Assembly (NCBI GenBank): GCA_964580055.1
Contig: CAZOJI010000001.1
Location: forward strand, 112,350 to 176,349
DNA length: 64,000 nucleotides
Direction of reading: 5' to 3'
Origin: JBDGYW01 sp964580055
GTDB taxonomy: Bacteria; Gemmatimonadota; Gemmatimonadetes; Gemmatimonadales; GWC2-71-9
The position numbers and the translations under genes are program-made. Position 1 is the first letter of the stretch. Every line of letters begins with the position of its first letter. The notes below the pieces were generated by a model. It was not told the origin of the DNA. It worked only from the letters and a program-made list of their open reading frames with translations, and did no database searches. Positions 45,947-54,398 of this stretch are shown here, piece by piece.

Positions 45947-47067
45947 GGTCGCACCTCCTCGATGATCTCCTCCGGAGAGATCATTCTAGAGATGCCGTTT
46001 GCGCCGGTGACGCCATTCCTGCCCCGGCTGCCGTACAGGAGTTGCCGAAACTGCCCCCTCAAGTTCTCCTCTGCCACTACGACGCGTTCATATCTGTCGC
46101 ATATAGTGACATAGACTTCAGGGACCGGCAACAGGGTTTTCGCCGTGAGCAGCGACACCTTCTCGCCCGCGTTTCTGAGGCGCCGAACTGCCTCCCGCGA
46201 AGCCTGCGCAGTGATACCATACGACACAATCAGGGTATTGGCGTCTTCCTGCTCGTCCAAGGCGAAGATCGCGGAATCCGGGAGATTCTTTTCCAACTTC
46301 GTCTGCAGCCGCTTGGTGTTGTCTATGGCTTCCGGCAGAACATTTTGGATTATGCCTTTCCGATCGTGTGTTGACGCAGTGATCCGTACCTGGTGGTCCC
46401 TCTGACTCAGAGGCAGGAAATCGGGCACCATGTCGTCGCCCACCGCATAAGGAGCGAAAGGACCGGAACCGGCGAAGCTTCTCCTCTCGGTCCGTTGGAT
46501 TTTCGGCAACCTCGACCAGTCGTAGCTCAACCGAGTCATGATCATCTCTTTGGACGTGAGCAGCACGACCGGAGTACGTAGCGCTTGAGCGAGTCGCACC
46601 GCCTCGGCCGGCAGTGTCCAGCAGTCGTCGAAGTCGCTGGGACACAAGGTGGGCAGCGTGTAGCCGCCCGAGAGCGTGCCGTTGACGACCGCGAGGTCGC
46701 CCTGCGCTCCGCACGTGGCCGATCCCGTGGCAGGCCCCAGCCTCTGCGCGAGTATTATCACCATCGGCAGCTCCATCATGTAGGCCATGTTGATCGACTC
46801 GACCATCAGCGCGAACCCCGGAAACGACGTCGCAGTAACGGGCAGGTGACCGGTTGCTGAAAACCCCGCCATCCATTGCAGTGTGGTGATTTCATCGGGT
46901 GCCGCAAGCATCCTCGGATACCGTCTCGATGCGTAGAGATACAGCAGGTTGGCCGGAGTTATCGGGTAACCGATGAAGACGTCTGCTCCCGCCCGCACGC
47001 AAGACTCCGTTATGAGTCTCGATCCGTCAGTTAGAGCCTTGGGTGAAGTTGAGGCCATTGATGGCAT
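45943..47067 (-). CDS. 2-oxoacid:ferredoxin oxidoreductase alpha subunit
   Basis: The 374-residue protein has the alpha-subunit features VFIGYPITPANLLY, GFSATGHLPVTATSFPGFALMVE, QRLGPATGSAT and the C-terminal domain VVAEENLRGQFRQLLYG. It combines with the fused beta/gamma protein. The QRLGPATG segment is the form found in 2-oxoglutarate-type enzymes. Its stop overlaps the beta/gamma ATG by four bases. galE lies just upstream on the same strand, likely by chance. Confidence 0.9.
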   Translation of the reverse strand: MPSMASTSPKALTDGSRLITESCVRAGADVFIGYPITPANLLYLYASRRYPRMLAAPDEITTLQWMAGFSATGHLPVTATSFPGFALMVESINMAYMMELPMVIILAQRLGPATGSATCGAQGDLAVVNGTLSGGYTLPTLCPSDFDDCWTLPAEAVRLAQALRTPVVLLTSKEMIMTRLSYDWSRLPKIQRTERRSFAGSGPFAPYAVGDDMVPDFLPLSQRDHQVRITASTHDRKGIIQNVLPEAIDNTKRLQTKLEKNLPDSAIFALDEQEDANTLIVSYGITAQASREAVRRLRNAGEKVSLLTAKTLLPVPEVYVTICDRYERVVVAEENLRGQFRQLLYGSRGRNGVTGANGISRMISPEEIIEEVRP

Positions 47068-47084
47068 ATGAAACCCTGTACGCG

Positions 47085-48104
47085 TTATTTAAGCTTCTTG
47101 TAACCATTGGGATTGCGAGACTGCCAGCGCCAAGTGTCGGCACACATCTCGTCGATTCCCCGGATGGCGGTCCAACCGAGTTCGCTTTGCGCCAGAGAGG
47201 GGTCGGCGTAGCATTCGGCGATATCGCCCGGGCGTCGCCCGACTATCTCATAGGGGATCTTCCTGCCGCTCGCCCGCTCGAAAGCGTGCACCATCTCGAG
47301 AACAGTGTTGCCGCGACCCGTGCCAAGATTGTAAACAACCCTTCCCGGCTGCTCCGCGAGTTTATCGAGCGCTTTGAGGTGTCCTGTCGCGAGATCAACC
47401 ACGTGAATGTAGTCACGCACCCCTGTTCCATCGCGCGTCGGATAGTCGTTCCCGAACACCGATAGCTCTTCCAAACGGCCGACGGCGACCTGCGCGATGA
47501 AAGGGAGCAGGTTGTTGGGAATGCCGTTGGGATCCTCGCCGATCATGCCGCTCTCATGCGCACCCACAGGATTGAAATACCGCAGTAAGGCTACATTCCA
47601 GTCAGGGTTGGCCGCCTGGATGTCCGTTAGAACTTGCTCCATCATCAGCTTGGAGTGTCCGTACGGATTCGTGGCTTGTAGGGGAAAACCCTCGGTGATC
47701 GGTACGGTGTGAGGATCTCCGTAGACGGTGGCGGAGGAGCTGAAGACGATGTTTTTGACGCCATGCTCGAGCATTACATCGCAGAGCACGAGCGTCCCGC
47801 TGATGTTGTTGTGGTAGTAGCGGAGTGGCTGCTCCACCGACTCCCCAACTGCTTTGAGTGCCGCGAAGTGGATTACCGCGTCGACCGGCTCGACCGCGAA
47901 GACCTCCGACAAGGCGTCACGGTGCAGGATGTCCACCTTGTGAAACTCGACCTTGCGCCCGCTGACTTCCTCGACACGAACCAGCGCTTCCTCGCAACTG
48001 TTATCGAGGTTGTCAACGACAACCACGTCGTATCCCGCGGCCAATAACTCAACAACGGTGTGGCTGCCTATGTAGCCTGCCCCACCGGTGACCAGAACTC
48101 TCAT
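47085..48104 (-). CDS. galE: UDP-glucose 4-epimerase
   Basis: The 339-residue enzyme has the NAD-binding GGAGYIGSH, SSSATVYGD, the catalytic YGHSK pair (Tyr/Lys) and LRYFNPVGAHESG. It interconverts UDP-glucose and UDP-galactose (possibly their N-acetyl forms) for glycan synthesis. ATG 48104 has GAGGA before it, and homologues start with MRVLVTGGAGYIG. The upstream in-frame codons are not needed. Confidence 0.95.
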   Translation of the reverse strand: MRVLVTGGAGYIGSHTVVELLAAGYDVVVVDNLDNSCEEALVRVEEVSGRKVEFHKVDILHRDALSEVFAVEPVDAVIHFAALKAVGESVEQPLRYYHNNISGTLVLCDVMLEHGVKNIVFSSSATVYGDPHTVPITEGFPLQATNPYGHSKLMMEQVLTDIQAANPDWNVALLRYFNPVGAHESGMIGEDPNGIPNNLLPFIAQVAVGRLEELSVFGNDYPTRDGTGVRDYIHVVDLATGHLKALDKLAEQPGRVVYNLGTGRGNTVLEMVHAFERASGRKIPYEIVGRRPGDIAECYADPSLAQSELGWTAIRGIDEMCADTWRWQSRNPNGYKKLK

Positions 48105-48347
48105 CGAATCCTCGAGGTGAAGGGGTCGGAGGACGCTCGGTTGTGGCTTCAAGTATCACCATTGTCTCTGAAGGTGTCCAGCGATATCGGGGAGGGGCGC
48201 GCTCCGGGCGATGGTCGCTTCGAAAGAAAAGACAGATTCAGGTAGACGAGTCTTGACGAATTCCGGATGTCAGCGCGATGATAGTTCGTTGTGGTTTAGA
48301 GATAGTGTGAATACTGAATCCTCGCTCCAGGAATCGAGAGACCAGAG

Positions 48348-48848
48348 ATGCCGATCTACGAGTACTTGTGCCCGGAATGCAACGTCGTTTTCAGCTTCTT
48401 GGTCAAGAACGTCGCAAAAGCCAAGCGCGCATATTGTCCCCGCTGTGGCAATACCAAGACCATGGAAAAGGTGATGTCGAGGTTCGCCGTCAGCGGATCG
48501 ACGCGGAAGGGATCCGGCGGTAGTAGCGACGCCGATTCGCCGGAAGGCGGCGGCGGCGGCGGCGGCGACATGCCGGATCTGTCTCCGCGGCAGGAACGGG
48601 AGATGATGCGGTTGATGAGTCAGATGGAGGGCCTGGACGAAGAGGACCCGAAACAGATAGGCACGTTCATGCGCAAGATGAGCGAGATCACGGGCGAGAG
48701 CCTCGAACCGGAGATGGAGGAGGCAGTCCGGCGCCTTGAGGCAGGCGAAGACCCGGACAAGATCGAAGAGGACCTTGGCGATCTTGGCATGGGCGAAGGT
48801 GGCGGAATGGGTGGGCCGACCTATGACGATGGCATGTACAGTTTGTGA
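48348..48848 (+). CDS. FmdB-type zinc-ribbon protein
   Basis: The 166-residue protein starts with the FmdB zinc ribbon (MPIYEYLCPEC, then CPRCG), followed by a Gly/Ser-rich linker (PEGGGGGGGDMPD) and an acidic, Met-rich helical C-terminal half. FmdB proteins are putative regulators of unclear role. An AGAG is present before the ATG. Confidence 0.82.
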   Translation: MPIYEYLCPECNVVFSFLVKNVAKAKRAYCPRCGNTKTMEKVMSRFAVSGSTRKGSGGSSDADSPEGGGGGGGDMPDLSPRQEREMMRLMSQMEGLDEEDPKQIGTFMRKMSEITGESLEPEMEEAVRRLEAGEDPDKIEEDLGDLGMGEGGGMGGPTYDDGMYSL

Positions 48849-48956
48849 GTACCTCAGGGCTGACCCTCTGGGCCATATCCTCTACGTCAGGAGCGCACTT
48901 GGCCTTTCAGGACACTCGTGGCATACTTTCCGATATTCCCAAAGTGGCGGTAACCA

Positions 48957-50738
48957 ATGATGAAATCTCCAATCCGGGCTGCAGATACGCAGTTGGCTCT
49001 GATCGTTCTGAGTGCCGTTTTCATGTCCATTCCTGCGACACCATGTTCCGGCCAGGCCGCTGATGCCGCCGTGACGCAACATCCGCTCCGTTTCGCCGTC
49101 TCTTTCCCTGAGGAGCGCAGCGGAGAACCTCAAGACGGCCGTGTCCTCCTCTACATATCCAACAACAATGATTCGGAACCCAGGTTCCAGGTAAGCAATG
49201 GCCACGCCTCTCAGCTTGTGTTCGGTGTGAATGCCGATGGCATGCGACCCGGAGATGAGGTCGTCATCGACGCCGGCGTCTTCGGCTATCCTGTGGAGAG
49301 TATCTCAGAGATTCCGGCGGGAGATTATTGGGTACAGGCGCTTCTCAACAGATACGAGACCTTCCACCTCGAGGATGGCAGAGTGCTGAAGTTGCCTCCC
49401 GACAGGGGAGAGGGCCAACACCTGGAGCGCAAACCCGGGAATTTCTACAGTACTCCTGGGCGCATTCGAATCGATCCACGGCAGGACGCGACGATTCGTA
49501 TCTCCATGGACAGGGAGATACCGCCCATCGAGCCCCCCGAGGATACCAAATACATCAAACACATCCGCATGCGGAGCGAGCTACTGTCGGAGTTCTGGGG
49601 ACGCCCCACATATCTGGGTGCGCACGTTCTATTGCCGGAGGGGTTCGATGAGCACCCCGAAGCACGCTATCCACTGGCGGTTTTCCACGGTCATTTCCCC
49701 AGCGACTTCGGTGGATTTCGTGAGACGCCTCCCGACCCGGATCTAGAGCCCGACTACAGTGAGCGATTCGATATCCACGGCTACAACCGAATCCAGCAGG
49801 AATACGCTTACCAGTTCTACCAGGAGTGGACGGGACCGGACTTCCCGAGGATGCTGATCATCGAGATCCAGCATCCCACGCCCTATTTCGATGACTCGTA
49901 CGCCGTGAACTCGGTGAACATGGGACCCTACGGCGACGCGATAACCCACGAGCTCATCCCCTATATCGAGGAACGATTCAGAGGCATCGGAGAGGGTTGG
50001 GCGAGGTTCCTCTATGGAGGATCCACGGGCGGTTGGGAGGCGCTGGCCGTGCAGGTGTTCTATCCCGACGAGTATAACGGCGCCTTCGCAGCTTGTCCCG
50101 ACCCGATCGACTTCCGCGCTTTTACGCTGGTGAATATCTACGACGACGAAAACGCTTACTTCTACGAGTCCGATTGGAAGCGCATTGCGCGTCCGAGGAG
50201 ACGATCGACGCTGGGCCAGGTGGAGGCGACCCTCGAGGATGTGAACCACAAAGAGTTGGTGTTGGGCACCAAGGGCCGCTCGGGAGGGCAGCGAGACGTA
50301 TGGCTCACTCTGTTCGGGCCCGCTGGCGACGATGGATATCCTCGGCACGTCTGGGACAAGATGACAGGGGAGATAGATCCCGAGGTCGCGGAGTACATGC
50401 GCGAGAACTACGACCTGCGGTACATCCTCGAGCGCGATTGGGAGACGCTCGGCTCCAAACTCGTCGGCAAGATCCACATCTACGTGGGTGAGATGGACAA
50501 CTCCTATCTCAACAATGCGGTCTACCTGATGGAAGAGTTTCTGGAGAGCACCACGGATCCTTACTACGACGGATTGGTGGATTATGAGCCCCGCGCGGGC
50601 CATTGCTGGAATGGCGACCACACACGTCCCAACGCCCTATCGCGTCTGAGATACAATCAGATGTACGTGCCGCTAATCCTCGAAAGGATCCGCGAAGCGG
50701 CTCCCCCGGGTGCCGACACTACGAGTTGGAGGTATTGA
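48957..50738 (+). CDS. secreted esterase-like alpha/beta hydrolase
   Basis: The 593-residue protein has a signal peptide (LALIVLSAVFMSIPATPCSGQA), an N-terminal beta region of ~200 residues and an esterase-D/Fes-like domain with the nucleophile elbow GGSTGGW (Ser ~357). A late histidine in PRAGHCWNGDH is the probable catalytic His. The substrate is unknown. A second ATG one codon later could also be used. Confidence 0.78.
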   Translation: MMKSPIRAADTQLALIVLSAVFMSIPATPCSGQAADAAVTQHPLRFAVSFPEERSGEPQDGRVLLYISNNNDSEPRFQVSNGHASQLVFGVNADGMRPGDEVVIDAGVFGYPVESISEIPAGDYWVQALLNRYETFHLEDGRVLKLPPDRGEGQHLERKPGNFYSTPGRIRIDPRQDATIRISMDREIPPIEPPEDTKYIKHIRMRSELLSEFWGRPTYLGAHVLLPEGFDEHPEARYPLAVFHGHFPSDFGGFRETPPDPDLEPDYSERFDIHGYNRIQQEYAYQFYQEWTGPDFPRMLIIEIQHPTPYFDDSYAVNSVNMGPYGDAITHELIPYIEERFRGIGEGWARFLYGGSTGGWEALAVQVFYPDEYNGAFAACPDPIDFRAFTLVNIYDDENAYFYESDWKRIARPRRRSTLGQVEATLEDVNHKELVLGTKGRSGGQRDVWLTLFGPAGDDGYPRHVWDKMTGEIDPEVAEYMRENYDLRYILERDWETLGSKLVGKIHIYVGEMDNSYLNNAVYLMEEFLESTTDPYYDGLVDYEPRAGHCWNGDHTRPNALSRLRYNQMYVPLILERIREAAPPGADTTSWRY

Positions 50739-50756
50739 TCCGGCTCCGGCGGGCTT

Positions 50757-50873
50757 TCAAATCTCCGCGACGCAGCGGACAATTCCCTCGTGCGTTGCGA
50801 ACCAGACTCCGTCAAGCGATGCGATGAGTTCGATCGAGTCTTCTAGCATCGCTATGCGGCTGCGAGACGTGCG
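50757..50873 (-). pseudogene. C-terminal remnant of a polysaccharide deacetylase
   Basis: The minus strand reads RTSRSRIAMLED, then DGVWFATHEG and a stop. This is the typical end of NodB-type deacetylases of the PuuE group (GRPSRIAMLE, VWFATxEEIA). Upstream, the matching HP motif appears only in another frame (FRIHATHPP), and no start or catalytic motifs are found. The piece is a frameshifted remnant next to the esterase gene stop. Confidence 0.55.
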
Positions 50874-50900
50874 ATTGGGGGGTGGGTTGCGTGTATTCGA

Positions 50901-51469
50901 AATGGTCGTTGCGTAGTCGCCGGGAAGGTCTGTAGCGCCGATAGTCTTTTGTCAGTCCAACTGTATCACAGATCAGTGACCGAACTCGCTGGCAGTTGAA
51001 CCCGAGTCATCTTTCGATGACAGTCGGTGCGACCGGCGCATTCTCGAAGAGCATCTGACCTCGGTTTGACACGGATAGTCACACGACTGCAGCCTAACTC
51101 GTTATGCAACATGATCAACGACAGTCATTTCTCGCCGTTGGCGACAAACAGAACCAGCGCGAGACTCACCATGCTGGTCAGCACCGGCCGTCGAATGGAC
51201 GTGTCAGACAGCTTCACTCATCAACCTCAGAATTGTCTTTGCTGACACTACAGGTAAACTAGGTACAAGAATTCCACAATAATTGAAGAGCTGCAGGCTG
51301 TCCAGGAGCGTATCCGGGCCGAAGGCGTTGAGAGGAAAAACCGAGCGGTGGTGGATTAGGTCTCCAGAACCGCTCGGCATAGAAGGGCGAACGTCGCCTG
51401 CTCTTTGGTTTCAGTGAGTTGGCCAGCCCGGAAAAACAACGACGAATCCGAAACGGGTGGCCGACCGAG
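50901..51469. other. 569-bp stretch without a recognisable gene
   Basis: Neither strand gives a frame with protein-like composition or known motifs. The left part adjoins the deacetylase remnant and may be decayed coding DNA. I see no tRNA cloverleaf, terminator with a U-run, or repeat. Confidence 0.5.
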
Positions 51470-51874
51470 TCATACAGTCCCGGCGCCGAGCAGCTTCGCC
51501 TTTTGCGCGTCAAATTCCTCTTGCGTCAGCGCACCGCTCTCCAGCAGCTTATGGAGGTCGGAAATGGCTGCTGAGATGTCCTTCTCCTGTTTCTTATCTT
51601 CGTTCCCCGTAACAGCCTTGTTTTCGACGTTCACCACGATGTTCTGCGGTTGGGACTGCGCGGGAGCCCACTTGGTATTGTATTTCTGGTTGAATTCGTC
51701 GTCGCTCATGAAGAGGTAGATGATGCCTTCCACAAAACCAACCACGGCCGGGATGAACGTCCAGCAGAACAGTAGGTAGAGTACGCCTGCGCCTGTTCTC
51801 CCAAGATAGAACTTGTGTACTCCAATACCCCCAAAGAGAATTGCCAGTACCGCGGCGGCGACCTTACTCTTCAT
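51470..51874 (-). CDS. TM2-domain protein with C-terminal SHOCT motif
   Basis: The 134-residue protein starts with a TM2 domain (VAAAVLAILFGGIGVHKFYLGR, then LFCWTFIPAVVGFVEGIIYLF), giving two helices. It ends with a SHOCT motif (DLHKLLESGALTQEEFDAQKAKLLG), a short helix pair seen at the termini of many bacterial proteins. The ATG follows GGAG and overlaps the stop of the upstream gene (ATGA), so the two are translationally coupled. The function is unknown. Confidence 0.85.
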   Translation of the reverse strand: MKSKVAAAVLAILFGGIGVHKFYLGRTGAGVLYLLFCWTFIPAVVGFVEGIIYLFMSDDEFNQKYNTKWAPAQSQPQNIVVNVENKAVTGNEDKKQEKDISAAISDLHKLLESGALTQEEFDAQKAKLLGAGTV

Positions 51875-52491
51875 TTCCCTTCTCCTTTTTGTAAACGTTT
51901 CTCGAGTTCGCTCAGTGGAATGTGGTCCATTGCTTCTGTGATGTCCTCGGCCGGCGCGTAGGTGAAGTTCCCGGTGTCGAGATCGACATCCTCCACGATC
52001 TCCTTCCCGGCAACAAGAGCTTGTAGGGAAGCAGTGGTGGTTTCGAGGTCGAAGCGCTTGACTCTGTCGGCTATCCAACTCCTGGTGCGGGGTCCGTCTT
52101 CCCCTTTCAAGAGCCTCTTGATTGCCAGCTTGCACTCCTCGACCTTCTTTGCGGCTTTCTCCGCATCTCTCTTCGCATCGAGCCGCTTGGAAACAGCCTT
52201 TGCGCCACCCAACAACGCCGCGCCCATACCTGCCGCGGTCAGCAGGATCCCGCCGACCCAGTGTGCGCTGAACATGGATGGGGCGGTCAGCAGCAACGTT
52301 ACCCCAATCACGACTGCGACCGGCGCCGCGTAGAGCAGGGGGCGGTCAGGGATGTTCTCGAGGGTTGTTTCTGCACTGCCCGGCTTCGCGGGTTTCTTTT
52401 CAGGAACAGCGTGCGATATGTGACGTTTTCCACCGATGCTGATGCCCTCTTTGTCGATCTCGATCTTTCCAACCCGCAGGCGGTCGTTCAT
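51871..52491 (-). CDS. two-TM protein of unknown function, coupled to the TM2 gene
   Basis: The 206-residue protein has a soluble N-terminus (MNDRLRVGKIEIDKEGISI), two adjacent helices (~53-70 and ~78-96), a charged coiled-coil-like segment (DAKRDAEKAAKKVEECK) and a C-terminal ~80-residue soluble region (VAGKEIVEDVDLDTGNF), perhaps winged-helix-like. I do not recognise the family. It is the first gene of a pair with the TM2/SHOCT protein. Confidence 0.65.
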   Translation of the reverse strand: MNDRLRVGKIEIDKEGISIGGKRHISHAVPEKKPAKPGSAETTLENIPDRPLLYAAPVAVVIGVTLLLTAPSMFSAHWVGGILLTAAGMGAALLGGAKAVSKRLDAKRDAEKAAKKVEECKLAIKRLLKGEDGPRTRSWIADRVKRFDLETTTASLQALVAGKEIVEDVDLDTGNFTYAPAEDITEAMDHIPLSELEKRLQKGEGK

Positions 52492-52924
52492 TTCCAGGTC
52501 TCCATCGCAGCCCTCTCAGGTCAACACGATCTGCGGCGGCGAAAACGCTTTCCTGCCTCTGCTTAGCTTCGGTTTTCCGCTGTCCTGCTGTTTTGGGGGA
52601 GCGCCTGTCCATCTGAGGAGCGCATCCGTTCCCCGAGATTGCCACGGGGGAACGTGCGAACAATGGTAGCATGTGCTCTGACGCGCCAGCATGGGATTGT
52701 CACAATCTTGTTACAATTGGGATGTTTCTGCCTTCGCTGCCACCATCCGCTTCCAACAGTTGGACCGGATCAAGACGGGCCACGCCCCACGCCGCCAGGC
52801 GTCTCTCCCCATGCACGAGGTGAAGAGTATTTGAGCATCGAACATAAATGTCATTTGGCAGTGGCCTCGGAAAAACCACCACCCACTTTCTAGACGAAAG
52901 CCCGCTTCTCACCTCGCGCACGCC
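52492..52924. other. 433-bp stretch without a recognisable gene
   Basis: The stretch separates the TM2 pair (transcribed away) from a broken gene on the plus strand. I find no intact frame with known motifs. It may contain the TM2 pair's promoter and the lost 5' part of the broken gene. Confidence 0.45.
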
Positions 52925-53533
52925 TCGATAGGATTACACTGCCGGCAGTGCGATCTCGGCGGTCGGAACGGGATAACAAACACCGGGCCGGAGCGGTACG
53001 CTCGGCTGCAGTACCTGCTCAAAAAGACGATATTCAAGATCGACGTGTTGTGGCTGAAGATCACCGTTGACGATGAGACCGCCGCTGACGTCGACTCGAT
53101 TGTCACGGGGCGTCGGCGCAGCGACGAGTTGGAGAACGCCGTCGCTTCGCGTTACATGGACACCCGCCACGCCGAAATCAGCCTTGTTTTCGAGAGATCG
53201 GTCGGCTTCGGTCGCTTCATCGGGGGAACCCGCAACACCTCCAGAACACTGTTCAGGAATGGTATGATCGATGCCGCGTCGGCTGAGAGAATCGATCTAG
53301 ACATGGAGACCAGGTTTGCCTTTCTGAGGTAAAGGGGGATACGCAAAGGGGATTCCCTCTCATATTCGTTGCGGGGGGATTCCGTTGTTGCGCGCTACGT
53401 CGAAGTGAATGGCGATACGGTGCTCGAAGAGGCGCGCGTGGACCCGGAATGGAGATTGTGGATCCTGGGAAGCTACTTCGCAGCCGGCACAGACTTTCGG
53501 AACGGCCTGCTCCTTCTCATATTCGGCACGTGA
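52925..53533 (+). pseudogene. broken gene with in-frame TAA, unknown family
   Basis: One continuous frame reads protein-like sequence (ERYARLQYLLKKTIFKIDVL, LVFERSVGFGRFIGGTR, GMIDAASAERID) up to TAA at 53330-53332, then continues in the same frame (RGIRKGDSLSYSLRGDSVV, WILGSYFAAGTDF) to TGA 53531-53533. The good coding character on both sides points to a nonsense mutation (Gln or Glu codon to TAA) in a once-complete gene. No signal peptide or clear start is seen at the 5' end, so this also seems lost. Confidence 0.6.
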
Positions 53534-53729
53534 GAAGGGCCGATCTGAGTCGATGCAGCCAGCACCGATCGGCGCGGTCCCATCATCCGAGCAGACACAC
53601 CATTTCAGCAGTTTAACGACGCCGGGGTTTTAATCTCTCGACGTGACGGCGGGCTCGGCGCACAGGCCTCCAGGACGGAAGAACATCGGTGTTGGTCGGG
53701 GTCCCGGGAAGCCGCCCGTATGCCAAAAC

Positions 53730-54167
53730 GGCAGCGATTGTAAGCATCACATCGGTGATTGCACGCTTACAATCGTCGATATCGAATTGCAGACGATGAT
53801 TGCAAATTCACAATTATCAATTGTCAATTCACAGCCGTCGATTGCTAACTCACCAACGCCGACCGTGAATTCACAAACGTCGTTGGTAAACGCGCAATCG
53901 GTGACGGTGAATTGCAGACGACGATTGCAAGCTCACAATCACCGATTGTCAATTCACAACCGTCGATTGCAGATTCGCGATCGCCGATTGTAAGTTCGCG
54001 GTCACCCTTCGTTCGATCACAATCGCCGATTGTAAATTCACGGCGATCCATCGTTCGATCACCATAACCGATCGCAACTTCGCAATCACCCATCGTGACT
54101 TCCCAATCACCTGTCGTCCGCTGAACAACACCGATCGTGAAAGCGCAACCACTGTTGTGAAGAGCGC
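53730..54167. repeat. about 21 degenerate tandem repeats of 21 bp, each two abutting palindromes
   Basis: Successive 20-22 bp units run without spacers. The consensus by eye is AATCGCCGATT followed by GTGAATTCAC, both perfect palindromes of 11 and 10 bp. Good copies lie at 53937-53957, 53979-53999 and 54021-54041; units at the edges have drifted. Because 21 bp equals seven codons, chance frames open on both strands, but three or more 20-bp and 22-bp units break them. Twenty-one bp is also two helical turns, which would put every site on the same DNA face. Confidence 0.85.
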
Positions 54168-54398
54168 TTAGGGCCTTCGGGGAGTGCCTCGCGGCCGAGT
54201 CACGCCCAACAGAACCGATCGAGAACTCTCTGCAGCGGGTCCAATAGAGAAGTCCGGTCAAACCAAGAACGCAACGATTTAAGGAGAACACGATGGCGAG
54301 GTGTCCGGGAAGGGAACCTCAAATGGCAACTCTCGCGATCCAGGTCATCGATGGCGTGACATAAGAAGCCGATGCCTTCCCGATACCCCCGAAAACGG

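Noticed and set aside
53330..53332. Stop-codon recoding (selenocysteine or pyrrolysine) in the broken gene
   Set aside because: The stop is TAA, which neither system uses, and there is no downstream element. A plain nonsense mutation is simpler.
53643..53993. Frame through the 21-bp repeats on the plus strand, and its antisense counterpart (53845-54291), as repeat proteins
   Set aside because: Both open only because 21 is divisible by three. Units of 20 and 22 bp break the phase, and neither has a good start signal.
53730..54167. CRISPR array
   Set aside because: The repeats are contiguous with no unique spacers, the unit is 21 bp and degenerate, and no cas genes are present.
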